From positions 1 through 25,757 of the IMG/VR virus record IMGVR_UViG_3300027977_000179: DNA of 25,757 nt; one strand, given 5' to 3'. The DNA comes from a virus. The position numbers and the translations under genes were made by a program. Below the pieces are notes generated by a model. The model had not been told where the DNA came from. It saw nothing but the letters and a program-made list of their open reading frames with translations, and made no database searches. Shown here in pieces: positions 10,815-17,383 of this stretch; the stretch's first letter is position 1; each line of letters begins with the position of its first letter.

Positions 10815-11033
10815 ATGAAATTAAAAGTAGAAGGACACGAATCACTGGCAAGAGATTTAAGATCAAATGCGATTGTTAATACTTCTAAAACTGAATATCA
10901 GATTTATATGAATCGTGTAAGAAGTAGAGAACAACAAGGTGATCAAATACGAAATACGATAAAAGAAATTAATGTATTGAAACAAGAATTGTTTGAAATT
11001 AAAAGTTTATTAAAAGAGGTACTTAAAAAATAA
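10815..11033 (+). CDS. Small charged protein with C-terminal coiled-coil-like helix
   Basis: 72 residues, beginning one base after the stop of the giant DUF4815 gene and ending three bases before the next ATG, so it sits inside a translationally tight cluster. The N-terminal half contains HESLARDLRSNAIVNTSKTE, a pattern I associate with small uncharacterised proteins of marine T4-like phages. The second half (IKEINVLKQELFEIKSLLKE) has hydrophobic spacing consistent with an amphipathic or coiled-coil helix. There is no Shine-Dalgarno sequence at normal spacing. It may be a small baseplate or fibre accessory protein; no specific function can be assigned. Confidence 0.75.
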   Translation: MKLKVEGHESLARDLRSNAIVNTSKTEYQIYMNRVRSREQQGDQIRNTIKEINVLKQELFEIKSLLKEVLKK

Positions 11034-11036
11034 AAA

Positions 11037-11846
11037 ATGGCTGTAACACAGATATTAACAACCGATACACTCGAAAATCTACGTACCAAAATTAATAGTT
11101 TGGCACTGAATGATTTTGGTGATCCAGCTTTATTAACAACTACGGCTACAAATATCGTAGGCGCTGTAAATGAGCTGGCAGCTTCTGTAAGTGCTACAGG
11201 TTTTACTCTAAGAGATGAAAGTTCGACCACACAAACTATTACTTCAGGCGATGTATTAAATGTTATAGGCAGTTCAGGTATTACAGCTGTTGTATCTTCT
11301 ACAGACACATTAACAATTTCTTTAGAGAGTAATATAACACAAAATCTTTACATAGATGTGATTGGTACAAAATATAATGCTGATGCTTCAAATGCTTATC
11401 ATACAATTGTAACAACTGTTGCTACTAAAACAACAGCACATATCTATTATGGTACAGGTTCAGCAAACGGTTTTGTATTAGATGGTATTGAGAGTCCTTT
11501 TTTAGACCTTAAAGTAGGAAATACATATAGATTTGACCAAGCAGACGCTTCAAATTCAGGACATCCATTAAGATTTTATTATGACGTGGCTAAAACCACA
11601 CAATATTCAACTGGTGTAACAACAAGTGGAACACCTGGTAGTGCTGGCGCTTATACACAGATCGTTGTATCTGAAACAACGCCAAATATATTATTTTATC
11701 AATGTTCTGTTCACGCAAATATGGGAAGTAGAGCTGACTTAGATACGTCTAATATTATTGCTCCTACTTTTACAAGCACAACAGGAACAACAATAAGTTT
11801 TGCAACTAACGCTTTTGCAATTGCTCAGGCAGTAGCTTTAGGTTAG
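11037..11846 (+). CDS. Virion structural protein with cupredoxin-like domain
   Basis: 269 residues. Residues 1-55 resemble phage structural N-termini (LENLRTKINSLALN ... IVGAVNELAA). Residues about 56-96 carry the DESST/GSSGI module that recurs in the proteins at 17682, 20895 and 24189. The second half looks like a cupredoxin fold: YRFDQADASNSGHPLRFY with His176, then LFYQCSVHANMGS with Cys223, His226 and Met229. A His plus C-x2-H-x2-M arrangement is that of a type-1-like copper site, so metal binding is plausible but unproven. The C-terminus FAIAQAVALG is nearly identical to that of the protein at 24189. Probably a tail or fibre component. It contains no GGCC, unlike most neighbours. Confidence 0.75.
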   Translation: MAVTQILTTDTLENLRTKINSLALNDFGDPALLTTTATNIVGAVNELAASVSATGFTLRDESSTTQTITSGDVLNVIGSSGITAVVSSTDTLTISLESNITQNLYIDVIGTKYNADASNAYHTIVTTVATKTTAHIYYGTGSANGFVLDGIESPFLDLKVGNTYRFDQADASNSGHPLRFYYDVAKTTQYSTGVTTSGTPGSAGAYTQIVVSETTPNILFYQCSVHANMGSRADLDTSNIIAPTFTSTTGTTISFATNAFAIAQAVALG

Positions 11847-11858
11847 ATATAAAATGAT

Positions 11859-11866
11859 TATAAATA
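11859..11866 (+). promoter_or_regulatory. T4-type late promoter
   Basis: Exact TATAAATA, followed by GTAA, in the 40-bp gap between the cupredoxin-like gene and the 122-residue gene; AAGGAAAA follows before the ATG at 11887. The extended TATAAATAGTAA is identical at 17338 and 19504. Confidence 0.8.
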
Positions 11867-11886
11867 GTAAAAAGGAAAATTAAAAA

Positions 11887-12255
11887 ATGGCTAACGATTT
11901 CAAAAGATTTACAGTATCAAGCGTAAACACATCAGCAGGTGCCTCAGCTACAGCAGTATATACAGTTCCAGCAGGTGCTGGAGCAACAGCATTAGAATCA
12001 ATCGTTATCGGAATTACATTAGCAAACAAAACATCAACAGGTGTTACCGCTTCTGTATTTTTAGATAACTTTTCAGGTTCAAATGACGTAAATATTGTGA
12101 AAGACGCAACTATTCCAGCAGGTGCTTCATTAGAAGTAATGGCAGGAAATAAAATTGTGTTAATGAATGATGGCACAACAGGTGATGTATTAAGAGTATC
12201 TTGTGGAACAGCAACTGCTCTTGACGCTACAGTTTCGGTATTGGAAGACGTATAA
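11887..12255 (+). CDS. Small beta-rich virion protein
   Basis: 122 residues. Begins MANDFKRFTVSSVNTSAG, with a run VYTVPAGAGA and later TIPAGASLEVMAGNKIVLMN and ATVSVLEDV. This pattern is familiar from small structural proteins in tail regions of marine phages. It has no signal peptide or membrane segment and is rich in Ala, Thr, Val and Gly, consistent with an all-beta fold. A late promoter lies just upstream and an AAGGAAAA ribosome-binding region sits about 10 bases before the ATG. It could be a minor tail component or a decoration-like protein; the exact role is unknown. Confidence 0.7.
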   Translation: MANDFKRFTVSSVNTSAGASATAVYTVPAGAGATALESIVIGITLANKTSTGVTASVFLDNFSGSNDVNIVKDATIPAGASLEVMAGNKIVLMNDGTTGDVLRVSCGTATALDATVSVLEDV

Positions 12256-12277
12256 TTTTAGAGAGGAATAAAAGTTA

Positions 12278-12943
12278 ATGGCATATATTGGACAAAACCC
12301 AATTGACGCATTTAGAGGATTAGCAGCATACGACACCTTTACTGGTGATGGCTCTACTACAACTTTTGATTTAACAAAAGTGGCTCCAGATGGTGGCCAA
12401 AATGATATTCTTGTTGTAGTGAACAATGTCATACAAGAGCCAGGTGTTTCTAAATCTTATACATTAGGTGTAGATGGTAACGGCGATTATAAAAGAGTTA
12501 CTTTCAACGTAGCACCAGACCTTGCTGATGACATTTATGTAATTAATCCAGGCCGTACAACAGCCTTACTTCAAGTTTCAGACAATGCCATTACAGCAGC
12601 AAAATTAAATGTAAGTGCCATAACAGGCCAGACAGAATTAGCAACCGTAGCGGCAGATGATGATGTATTATTAATCGTTGACACATCCGTTGGTACACTT
12701 AAAAAGATTCAAAAATCAAACATAGCAACTACACTTACTTATTCAGTAGGAAGTGAAACAGGAGATGGTTCGACTGTGGCATTTACGATAAATAGTGGCA
12801 GAGCTGTTGCAAATGTTTTAGTGATTGTGAACGGTGTTGTATTAGTTCCAACAACCGACTATACTATAACAGGAACAACACTAACTTTCGTTTTGGCGCC
12901 AGCAGCGTCATCCGAAATACAAATAAGGTATTTACCGATTTAG
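12278..12943 (+). CDS. Modular tail-fibre connector protein (MAYIG type)
   Basis: 221 residues. The N-terminal domain (about 1-95) starts MAYIGQNP and contains FTGDGSTTTFDL, VNNVIQEPG and GDYKRVTFNVAP, typical of phage fibre beta domains that begin tail-fibre proteins. One repeat QTELATVAADDDVLLIVDTS plus LKKIQKS follows (about 115-150). A C-terminal GDGSTVAFTINSGR ... PTTDYTITGTTLTF domain ends in IRYLPI. The same repeat and end domain occur in the larger protein at 14173, so the two are modular paralogues. GAGAGG/GAGGAA lies upstream of the ATG. It is followed nine bases later by a receptor-binding candidate, so it likely anchors a tip protein. The fibre role is inference from domains and context. 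Confidence 0.75.
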   Translation: MAYIGQNPIDAFRGLAAYDTFTGDGSTTTFDLTKVAPDGGQNDILVVVNNVIQEPGVSKSYTLGVDGNGDYKRVTFNVAPDLADDIYVINPGRTTALLQVSDNAITAAKLNVSAITGQTELATVAADDDVLLIVDTSVGTLKKIQKSNIATTLTYSVGSETGDGSTVAFTINSGRAVANVLVIVNGVVLVPTTDYTITGTTLTFVLAPAASSEIQIRYLPI

Positions 12944-12951
12944 GATAAACT

Positions 12952-13545
12952 ATGTCAATTACAAGAAGTTTTGCTAATTTAATTACTGCAAGTGGGCCAA
13001 GTGCTGTGGCAGATGGTTCAATCGTTAATGCAGATATTAATGCTAGTGCTGGAATAGATGCTAGTAAATTAACTGGTGTACAAGGTAAGTTTGAATCTGC
13101 TTTACTTCATGTAAGAGATGAAAAATCTAATGGAACTGATGGTGGTCATGCAACAGCAAACACTTGGGTTAAAAGAGATTTAAATACAATACTTACAAAT
13201 GAAATTTCTGGTGCTTCTATTACATCAAGTGTAATAACTTTGCCTAGTGGAACTTATTTTATTCAAGGATCTGCACCTGCAAGACAGCAACATTATGCAA
13301 AATTAAAATTAAGAAACACAACAGATAGTTCAGATACTTTAATAGGAACAAATGAATATGTAGCGGCAAGTGTTGGTGCCATTACTCATTCTTTTATTGC
13401 AGGAAGATTTACAATAGCATCACAAAAAGATTTTGAATTACAGATGAGAGTAAGCGATACTTCAGTTGGTGGTGGTTTTGGTCTTAGTAACAGTATGTCA
13501 GTAGTTGAAGTATATACTGATATTCAAATATGGAAGACAGCATAA
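12952..13545 (+). CDS. Putative receptor-binding tip protein with C1q-like C-terminal domain
   Basis: 197 residues. The N-terminus MSITRSFANLITASG matches the N-terminal tag of the three tip proteins at 15200-17254, but the rest is unrelated to them. From residue about 50 it reads LLHVRDEKSNGTDGGHA, then LNTILTNEISGAS, LPSGTYFIQGSAPA, LKLRNTTDSSD and finishes EVYTDIQIWKTA. This layout resembles C1q/TNF-like jelly-roll domains used by marine phages at fibre ends. It follows a fibre connector and precedes a small chaperone-like gene, so host recognition is the likely role. AGGA lies before the ATG. It has a single GGCC, a base composition closer to the other tip genes than to the baseplate core. 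Confidence 0.7.
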   Translation: MSITRSFANLITASGPSAVADGSIVNADINASAGIDASKLTGVQGKFESALLHVRDEKSNGTDGGHATANTWVKRDLNTILTNEISGASITSSVITLPSGTYFIQGSAPARQQHYAKLKLRNTTDSSDTLIGTNEYVAASVGAITHSFIAGRFTIASQKDFELQMRVSDTSVGGGFGLSNSMSVVEVYTDIQIWKTA

Positions 13546-13546
13546 T

Positions 13547-13810
13547 ATGAAATACGCATTAATTAAAAATAATAAAGTAGAGTTAATATCATATGAACCA
13601 ACAGAAGGATTTGTTGAAGTAAATGATAATGTATTTGCTGATATGATTAAAAAATCAGATGGTTCATTTAATTACTCAGATGAGTTTTTATTTCAACAAG
13701 AACAATCAAAATTAAAAATGGCACAAGAACTTGCTAACAAACAATCAGCACTAAACAAACTTAAAGCATTAGGTTTAACTGAAGCTGAGATAAAAGCTAT
13801 CATAGGATAA
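13547..13810 (+). CDS. Small tail-fibre-associated (assembly-like) protein
   Basis: 87 residues from the ATG at 13547, one base after the preceding TAA. An earlier in-frame ATG at 13505 lies inside the upstream gene and would add residues out of keeping with the MKYALIKNNKVELISYEP start. The C-terminal half is a predicted helix, and the end NKLKALGLTEAEIKAIIG resembles the LGLTEAEI-type C-terminus of many small proteins encoded next to phage tail fibres, some of which are assembly chaperones. It follows a receptor-binding candidate directly. It probably helps fold or attach the fibre; this is inferred from position and the C-terminal motif only. Confidence 0.7.
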   Translation: MKYALIKNNKVELISYEPTEGFVEVNDNVFADMIKKSDGSFNYSDEFLFQQEQSKLKMAQELANKQSALNKLKALGLTEAEIKAIIG

Positions 13811-13811
13811 T

Positions 13812-13982
13812 ATGGCATACATCGGAGCACAACCAACAGTAGGAAACTTCGTCAAACTAGACGCAATCACTACATCTGCCACAGCTACATACAATTTATT
13901 AAATGGTGGTGTTACAGCAGCTATAAGAGGTGGTGCTGGTGCACATATGACATATTTAAGTGGATACAAAATTATAGAATAA
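13812..13982 (+). CDS. Short truncated MAYIG-type fibre protein (56 residues)
   Basis: ATG at 13812, two bases after the previous stop, TAA at 13980-13982. The first part, MAYIGAQPTVGNFVKLDAIT followed by TSATATYNLLNGG, looks like the start of a phage fibre N-terminal domain that normally continues with a VSLNG-type strand and many more residues. Here it jumps to a short Gly/Ala-rich tail ending HMTYLSGYKIIE. The simplest reading is an internal deletion that joined the start of a fibre connector to the end of another protein. It still has intact start and stop codons and fits the run of closely spaced genes, so it may be expressed. Function unknown. Confidence 0.5.
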   Translation: MAYIGAQPTVGNFVKLDAITTSATATYNLLNGGVTAAIRGGAGAHMTYLSGYKIIE

Positions 13983-13984
13983 TT

Positions 13985-14173
13985 ATGACAAATTTATCAA
14001 CTAAAATAAAACTATACGCAAATAGAGAAGTAAATTTTAGAAATGAAGCTATCTTACAAGATGATGGTAAATGTCGTTTAACTTGCACAGAAGATTATCC
14101 ATCATTTAAAGAATGGCTTGAAGAAGGTAATACACCTTTACCAGCAGATAATCCACCACAGGAGAATAACTAA
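13985..14173 (+). CDS. Small fibre-region protein of unknown function
   Basis: 62 residues, beginning two bases after the preceding stop; its TAA overlaps the next gene's ATG as TAATG, so translation is coupled to the large fibre connector at 14173. Contains LYANREVNFRNEAILQDDGK, then EDYPSFKEWLEEGNTPLPAD and a proline-rich end. It is acidic, lacks membrane segments, and has two cysteines (CRLTC) that could pair or bind metal. I do not recognise the family with certainty. Small acidic proteins next to fibre genes are often assembly factors, but nothing here proves that. Confidence 0.65.
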   Translation: MTNLSTKIKLYANREVNFRNEAILQDDGKCRLTCTEDYPSFKEWLEEGNTPLPADNPPQENN

Positions 14174-15198
14174 TGGCCTACATAGGATTATCCCCAACAT
14201 ACGGAGTATTTGAGAAGCAGGCCTTAACTGCTGATGGCTCTACAACTACATTTACACTCAACTATACTGTAGGCTCATCTTCATCAATACTCGTTTCAGT
14301 GGCCGGTGTTCATCAAGAGCCAGAGGTCGCTTATAATTTAGGCAGTGGTGGCACGCAAATTGTTTTTACAGCGGCGCCAGCTGCCATAGACACCGTATTT
14401 GTAATCTTTCTAGGAGTGGCCTTTGAGTCACAAATATTAGGTACAGGTGCTATAACAGGCCAAACGGCCCTTACAACAGGCGTTCAAGGTGCTGATACAT
14501 TATTAATCTATGATGATTCAGCAGCATCATTAAAGAAAATTAATTTAGATGATCTTATAATCGGTCAAACGGCCCTTACAACAGGTGTTCAAGGTGCTGA
14601 TACATTAATTATCTATGACGACTCAGCAACAGAAATTAAAAAGATTAATTTAGATGACCTTATAATCGGCCAAACAGAATTAGCTGAAACACCAGCAAGT
14701 GATGATGTTCTTTTAGTTTATGATACTTCAGCAAGTGAAATTAAAAAAGTTCAAAAATCTTTTATAACGGCTAATTTAACATATGCCAGTGGTACGGCCA
14801 CAGGCGATGGTTCAACAGTTGCCTTTTCTATTAACTCTGGCCGAACAGTTGAAGATGTTGTAATTACTGTAAACGGATTTCATCTTACACCAACAACAGA
14901 TTATACAATTTCAGGTACAACACTTACATTTACTTTAGCGCCAGCTGCTTCTGCTGAAATATCTATAAGATACTTAGCGGTGCCAGGTACATATTCACAC
15001 GCTGATTACACAGGCGATGGTTCAACAACTGGTATTACAATTAATTCAGGCCGTGCTGTAGATGATGTAATTGTGATAGTAAATGGTTTACAATTAGTAC
15101 CAACAACAGATTACACAATAGCGAGCACAACTTTAACTTTTGTAGCTGCTCCAGCAGCTTCTGCTGAAATAACAGTGAGATACTTGAGGTTAACATAA
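14173..15198 (+). CDS. Modular repeat-containing tail-fibre connector (MAYIG type)
   Basis: 341 residues. N-terminal domain about 1-95 (MAYIGLSPTYGVFEKQ, ADGSTTTFTLNY, AGVHQEPE, VIFLGVAF). Three 35-residue repeats follow (residues about 97-201; pattern QTALTTGVQGADTLLIYDDS, LKKINLDDLIIG); the third is diverged. Two copies of a GDGST ... NSGR ... PTTDYTI ... LAPAASAEI.IRYL domain end the protein. The protein at 12278 has one repeat and one end domain of the same kind, so length seems to change by module gain or loss. An AGGAG ribosome-binding site lies within the upstream gene's end and TAATG couples the two. It precedes three tip genes and probably forms the shaft they attach to. It is rich in GGCC, unlike the tips. 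Confidence 0.75.
   Translation: MAYIGLSPTYGVFEKQALTADGSTTTFTLNYTVGSSSSILVSVAGVHQEPEVAYNLGSGGTQIVFTAAPAAIDTVFVIFLGVAFESQILGTGAITGQTALTTGVQGADTLLIYDDSAASLKKINLDDLIIGQTALTTGVQGADTLIIYDDSATEIKKINLDDLIIGQTELAETPASDDVLLVYDTSASEIKKVQKSFITANLTYASGTATGDGSTVAFSINSGRTVEDVVITVNGFHLTPTTDYTISGTTLTFTLAPAASAEISIRYLAVPGTYSHADYTGDGSTTGITINSGRAVDDVIVIVNGLQLVPTTDYTIASTTLTFVAAPAASAEITVRYLRLT
14461..14775 (+). repeat. Three tandem 105-bp coding repeats
   Basis: Units at 14461-14565, 14566-14670 and 14671-14775 each encode 35 residues within the fibre connector. The first two are nearly identical at DNA level (both begin CAAACGGCCCTTACAACAGG); the third is diverged and resembles the single unit in the gene at 12278. 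Confidence 0.85.
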
Positions 15199-15199
15199 A

Positions 15200-15868
15200 A
15201 TGGGTGCTATTGCTAGAAGTGCCGCAAACAATATAACTACAAGTGGAGTATTTACCTTTAATGCTATTACCAATTCTTCTGTTACAGGAATAACAGTATT
15301 AGCAAATGCTGAAGATGGTATTACACTTATATCTTCTCAAACAGCTTCTAACTCAGCTTCAATTAGTTTTACAACAGGCATAACTTCAACTTACAAAGCA
15401 TATAAATTTGTGTTTAGCGATATTCACCCAAGAACTGATACTGTTGGTTTCCAATTTAACATGAGTACAGATAGTGGTTCTAATTACAACGTTACCAAGA
15501 CTACTACAAATTTTGTTGCTACACATAAAGCAGATGATGCTGATGCTGGTTTAATTTATCAAAGTGGTAGGGATTTAGCACAATCAACAGGATTTCAAGA
15601 AATTATGGGAGATTGTGGAAATGGTGCAAAAAAAAATAGTGGTGGTTCTTTATTATTATTTAATCCTTCTTCTACAACCTATGTAAAGCACTTTATATCA
15701 AATGGAAGCACAATGACATATCACACTGGAGATACTGATACTGGTAATTATAATTATGCTATGTTTGTTGGTGGTTATGGAAATACAACATCAGCAGTTA
15801 ATGCAATTAGATTTCAAATGTCATCAGGGAACTTTGATGGTAAAATTTACTTATATGGAATTAAATAA
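15200..15868 (+). CDS. Putative receptor-binding tip protein, paralogue 1
   Basis: 222 residues. Starts with a variant of the shared tag, MGAIARSAANNITTSG. The body contains LISSQTASNSASISFTTGI, STYKAYKFVFSDIHPRTD, a variable middle (about 105-160), then LLLFNPSSTTYVKHFI and a C-terminus NAIRFQMSSGNFDGKIYLYG. The genes at 15920 and 16595 share this plan throughout, with the middle part most different. Proteins ending in a SGN-x-x-G-x-x-x-LYGI pattern are common at the end of marine phage fibre clusters. The TAA overlaps a downstream ATG (TAATG). No GGCC occurs in this gene or the next two. Host-surface binding is inferred from arrangement and variation. Confidence 0.7.
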   Translation: MGAIARSAANNITTSGVFTFNAITNSSVTGITVLANAEDGITLISSQTASNSASISFTTGITSTYKAYKFVFSDIHPRTDTVGFQFNMSTDSGSNYNVTKTTTNFVATHKADDADAGLIYQSGRDLAQSTGFQEIMGDCGNGAKKNSGGSLLLFNPSSTTYVKHFISNGSTMTYHTGDTDTGNYNYAMFVGGYGNTTSAVNAIRFQMSSGNFDGKIYLYGIK

Positions 15869-15927
15869 TGGCTACACTTTCACTACGTTCAAGTATAGAA
15901 ATTCGCAAGGAGATTGCTCATGGGTAG
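15868..15927 (+). CDS. Possible 19-residue micro-gene coupling two tip genes
   Basis: ATG at 15868 overlaps the stop of the preceding tip gene as TAATG; the frame reads MATLSLRSSIEIRKEIAHG then TAG at 15925-15927, which overlaps the start of the next tip gene by eight bases. It contains that gene's AAGGAG ribosome-binding site (15907-15912). It could be a coupling leader, or the leftover start of a gene removed when the tip genes were duplicated. No family is recognisable. Confidence 0.3.
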   Translation: MATLSLRSSIEIRKEIAHG

Positions 15928-16579
15928 CATAACAAGAAGTTTATCAAACAACATTACAACTGGTGGAGTTATACTTCCTGCTGGAATTACAAATTCTTCA
16001 GTAAGTGCTGTAACTTCCTTTGCTAATGCTAGTGGTGGAACATTAATATTATTATCAACACAGACTGCTAGTGCATCAGCTAACATCTCCTTTACCACAG
16101 GATTGGATTCTACTTATGATGAATATATATTTAAGTTTATTAATATTCACCCTGCTGTTGATGATAATGAATTTCATTTTAATATGAGTACAGATGGTGG
16201 TTCAAATTATAACGTAACAAAAACCACTACATCATTTTATTCTTTTCATAATGAAGCTGATACAGTAACAGCATTAACATATAATACTGAAGCTGACTTA
16301 GCACAAAGCACAGCATTTCAACCATTAATGAATGGTTTGGGTTCAGATGCAGACCAACAAGGTTCAGGAACATTAACATTATTTAATCCATCTAGCACAA
16401 CTTATGTTAAGCATTTTATTACTCAGATACCTACAACATTTAGAGATGACGCTTCTTATACAGATTTTGTAGCTGGATATGGAAACACAACAAGTGCTGT
16501 TAATGCAATCCAATTTAAGATGTCATCTGGTAACATAGACGATGGTATTATTAAGCTGTATGGGGTAAAGAAATCATAA
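15920..16579 (+). CDS. Putative receptor-binding tip protein, paralogue 2
   Basis: 219 residues from the ATG at 15920, chosen because it gives the conserved start MGSITRSLSNNITTGG and has AAGGAG seven bases upstream; a TTG two codons earlier (15914) is less likely. The plan matches paralogue 1: STQTASASANISFTTGL, DEYIFKFINIHPAVDD, a variable middle, LTLFNPSSTTYVKHFI, GYGNTTSAVNAIQFKMSSGN and a LYGVKKS end. It differs from paralogues 1 and 3 mainly in the middle and just before the C-terminal block. Likely an alternative or additional host-binding tip. Whether all three are assembled on one virion cannot be told from sequence. Confidence 0.7.
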   Translation: MGSITRSLSNNITTGGVILPAGITNSSVSAVTSFANASGGTLILLSTQTASASANISFTTGLDSTYDEYIFKFINIHPAVDDNEFHFNMSTDGGSNYNVTKTTTSFYSFHNEADTVTALTYNTEADLAQSTAFQPLMNGLGSDADQQGSGTLTLFNPSSTTYVKHFITQIPTTFRDDASYTDFVAGYGNTTSAVNAIQFKMSSGNIDDGIIKLYGVKKS

Positions 16580-16594
16580 TGGAGAATAAATAAT

Positions 16595-17254
16595 ATGGGG
16601 AGTATCACTAGAAGTTTTGCAAATAACATAACAACATCAGGTGTGCTATTACCAGCATCATTGAATAACAATTCTATTGCCAATGTAACTGAATACAATG
16701 CCGCAATAGCTACTGGTAATATGGTTCTATTAAGCAGTCAGACAGCAAGTAACTCAGCTTCTATTTCTTTTACTACTGGTATTGATTCTACTTATAAAGA
16801 GTACCAGTTTTATTTTATAGATGTTCACCCAAGAACTGATAGTGCTAATTTTGCATTTCAAGTAAGCACAAATGGTGGAAGTAGTTATGGAGTGATACAA
16901 ACAAATACACAATTTAGAGCATACCATTTTGAAAATGACAGTGCCACACAACTTGCTTACAATGGTTCAGGAGATGTAGCACAAACAACAGATCTTGCTT
17001 TGATAACAGCAGAAATAAGTGTTGGTAATGGTGCAGACGAATGTTGTGTTGGTTACTTACAATTATTCAATCCTTCTTCAACTACATACGTTAAACATTA
17101 TATAGTTAATAATCAGACATATAACGCAAGTGATATTAGTGCTAACAATTTTGTTGCAGGATATTTTAATACTACGACTGCTTTAAACGCAATTCAATTT
17201 AAAATGGATAGTGGAAACTTTGATGGAACAATACTTATGTATGGTATCGTATAA
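16595..17254 (+). CDS. Putative receptor-binding tip protein, paralogue 3
   Basis: 219 residues. Starts MGSITRSFANNITTSG, the most typical copy of the shared tag, followed by LLSSQTASNSASISFTTGID, KEYQFYFIDVHPRTD, a middle that is unlike the other two and contains a vicinal Cys pair (ADECCVGY), then LQLFNPSSTTYVKHYI and NAIQFKMDSGNFDGTILMYG. GGAG lies about 10 bases before the ATG. The near-consensus box AATAAATA at 16585 is too close to the start to be a convincing promoter, so it is probably read from further upstream together with paralogues 1 and 2. Function inferred as host recognition. Confidence 0.7.
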   Translation: MGSITRSFANNITTSGVLLPASLNNNSIANVTEYNAAIATGNMVLLSSQTASNSASISFTTGIDSTYKEYQFYFIDVHPRTDSANFAFQVSTNGGSSYGVIQTNTQFRAYHFENDSATQLAYNGSGDVAQTTDLALITAEISVGNGADECCVGYLQLFNPSSTTYVKHYIVNNQTYNASDISANNFVAGYFNTTTALNAIQFKMDSGNFDGTILMYGIV

Positions 17255-17293
17255 CTTAACTAATTCAACTAACAATAATAAATAGGAGATAAT

Positions 17294-17383
17294 ATGGCAG
17301 AACATAACCAAATTAAGACCTCCTTTAGTAAAAGAATTATAAATAGTAATAAATTAACAGGAGAAACCAATGCCAAGATATAA
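17294..17383 (+). CDS. Possible 29-residue micro-gene or gene-start remnant
   Basis: ATG at 17294 with an excellent AGGAG six bases upstream; the frame reads MAEHNQIKTSFSKRIINSNK then LTGETNAKI and stops at 17381-17383, overlapping the start of the gene at 17370. A late promoter (17338) lies inside it. The good ribosome-binding site with such a short product suggests either a genuine small peptide or the stranded start of a gene lost at a module junction. Confidence 0.35.
   Translation: MAEHNQIKTSFSKRIINSNKLTGETNAKI
17338..17345 (+). promoter_or_regulatory. T4-type late promoter
   Basis: Exact TATAAATA followed by GTAA, 24 bases before the ATG at 17370, with an AGGAG ribosome-binding site in between. 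Identical 12-base core to those at 11859 and 19504. Confidence 0.78.

Noticed and set aside
13505-13546. Upstream ATG for the small gene at 13547
   Set aside because: It lies within the end of the tip gene, and the ATG at 13547 directly after the stop gives the more natural protein start.
15914-15919. TTG start for tip paralogue 2
   Set aside because: The ATG at 15920 has better Shine-Dalgarno spacing and restores the conserved MGSITRS start.
16585-16592. AATAAATA as a late promoter before tip paralogue 3, and a similar box at 17277-17284
   Set aside because: Each has one mismatch to TATAAATA and is too close to the downstream start or ribosome-binding site to leave a useful leader.
17284-17324. 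AGGAG (17284-17288) and CTCCT (17320-17324) as a regulatory hairpin hiding the ribosome-binding site
   Set aside because: Only five pairs with a loop of about 31 bases; too weak to support.
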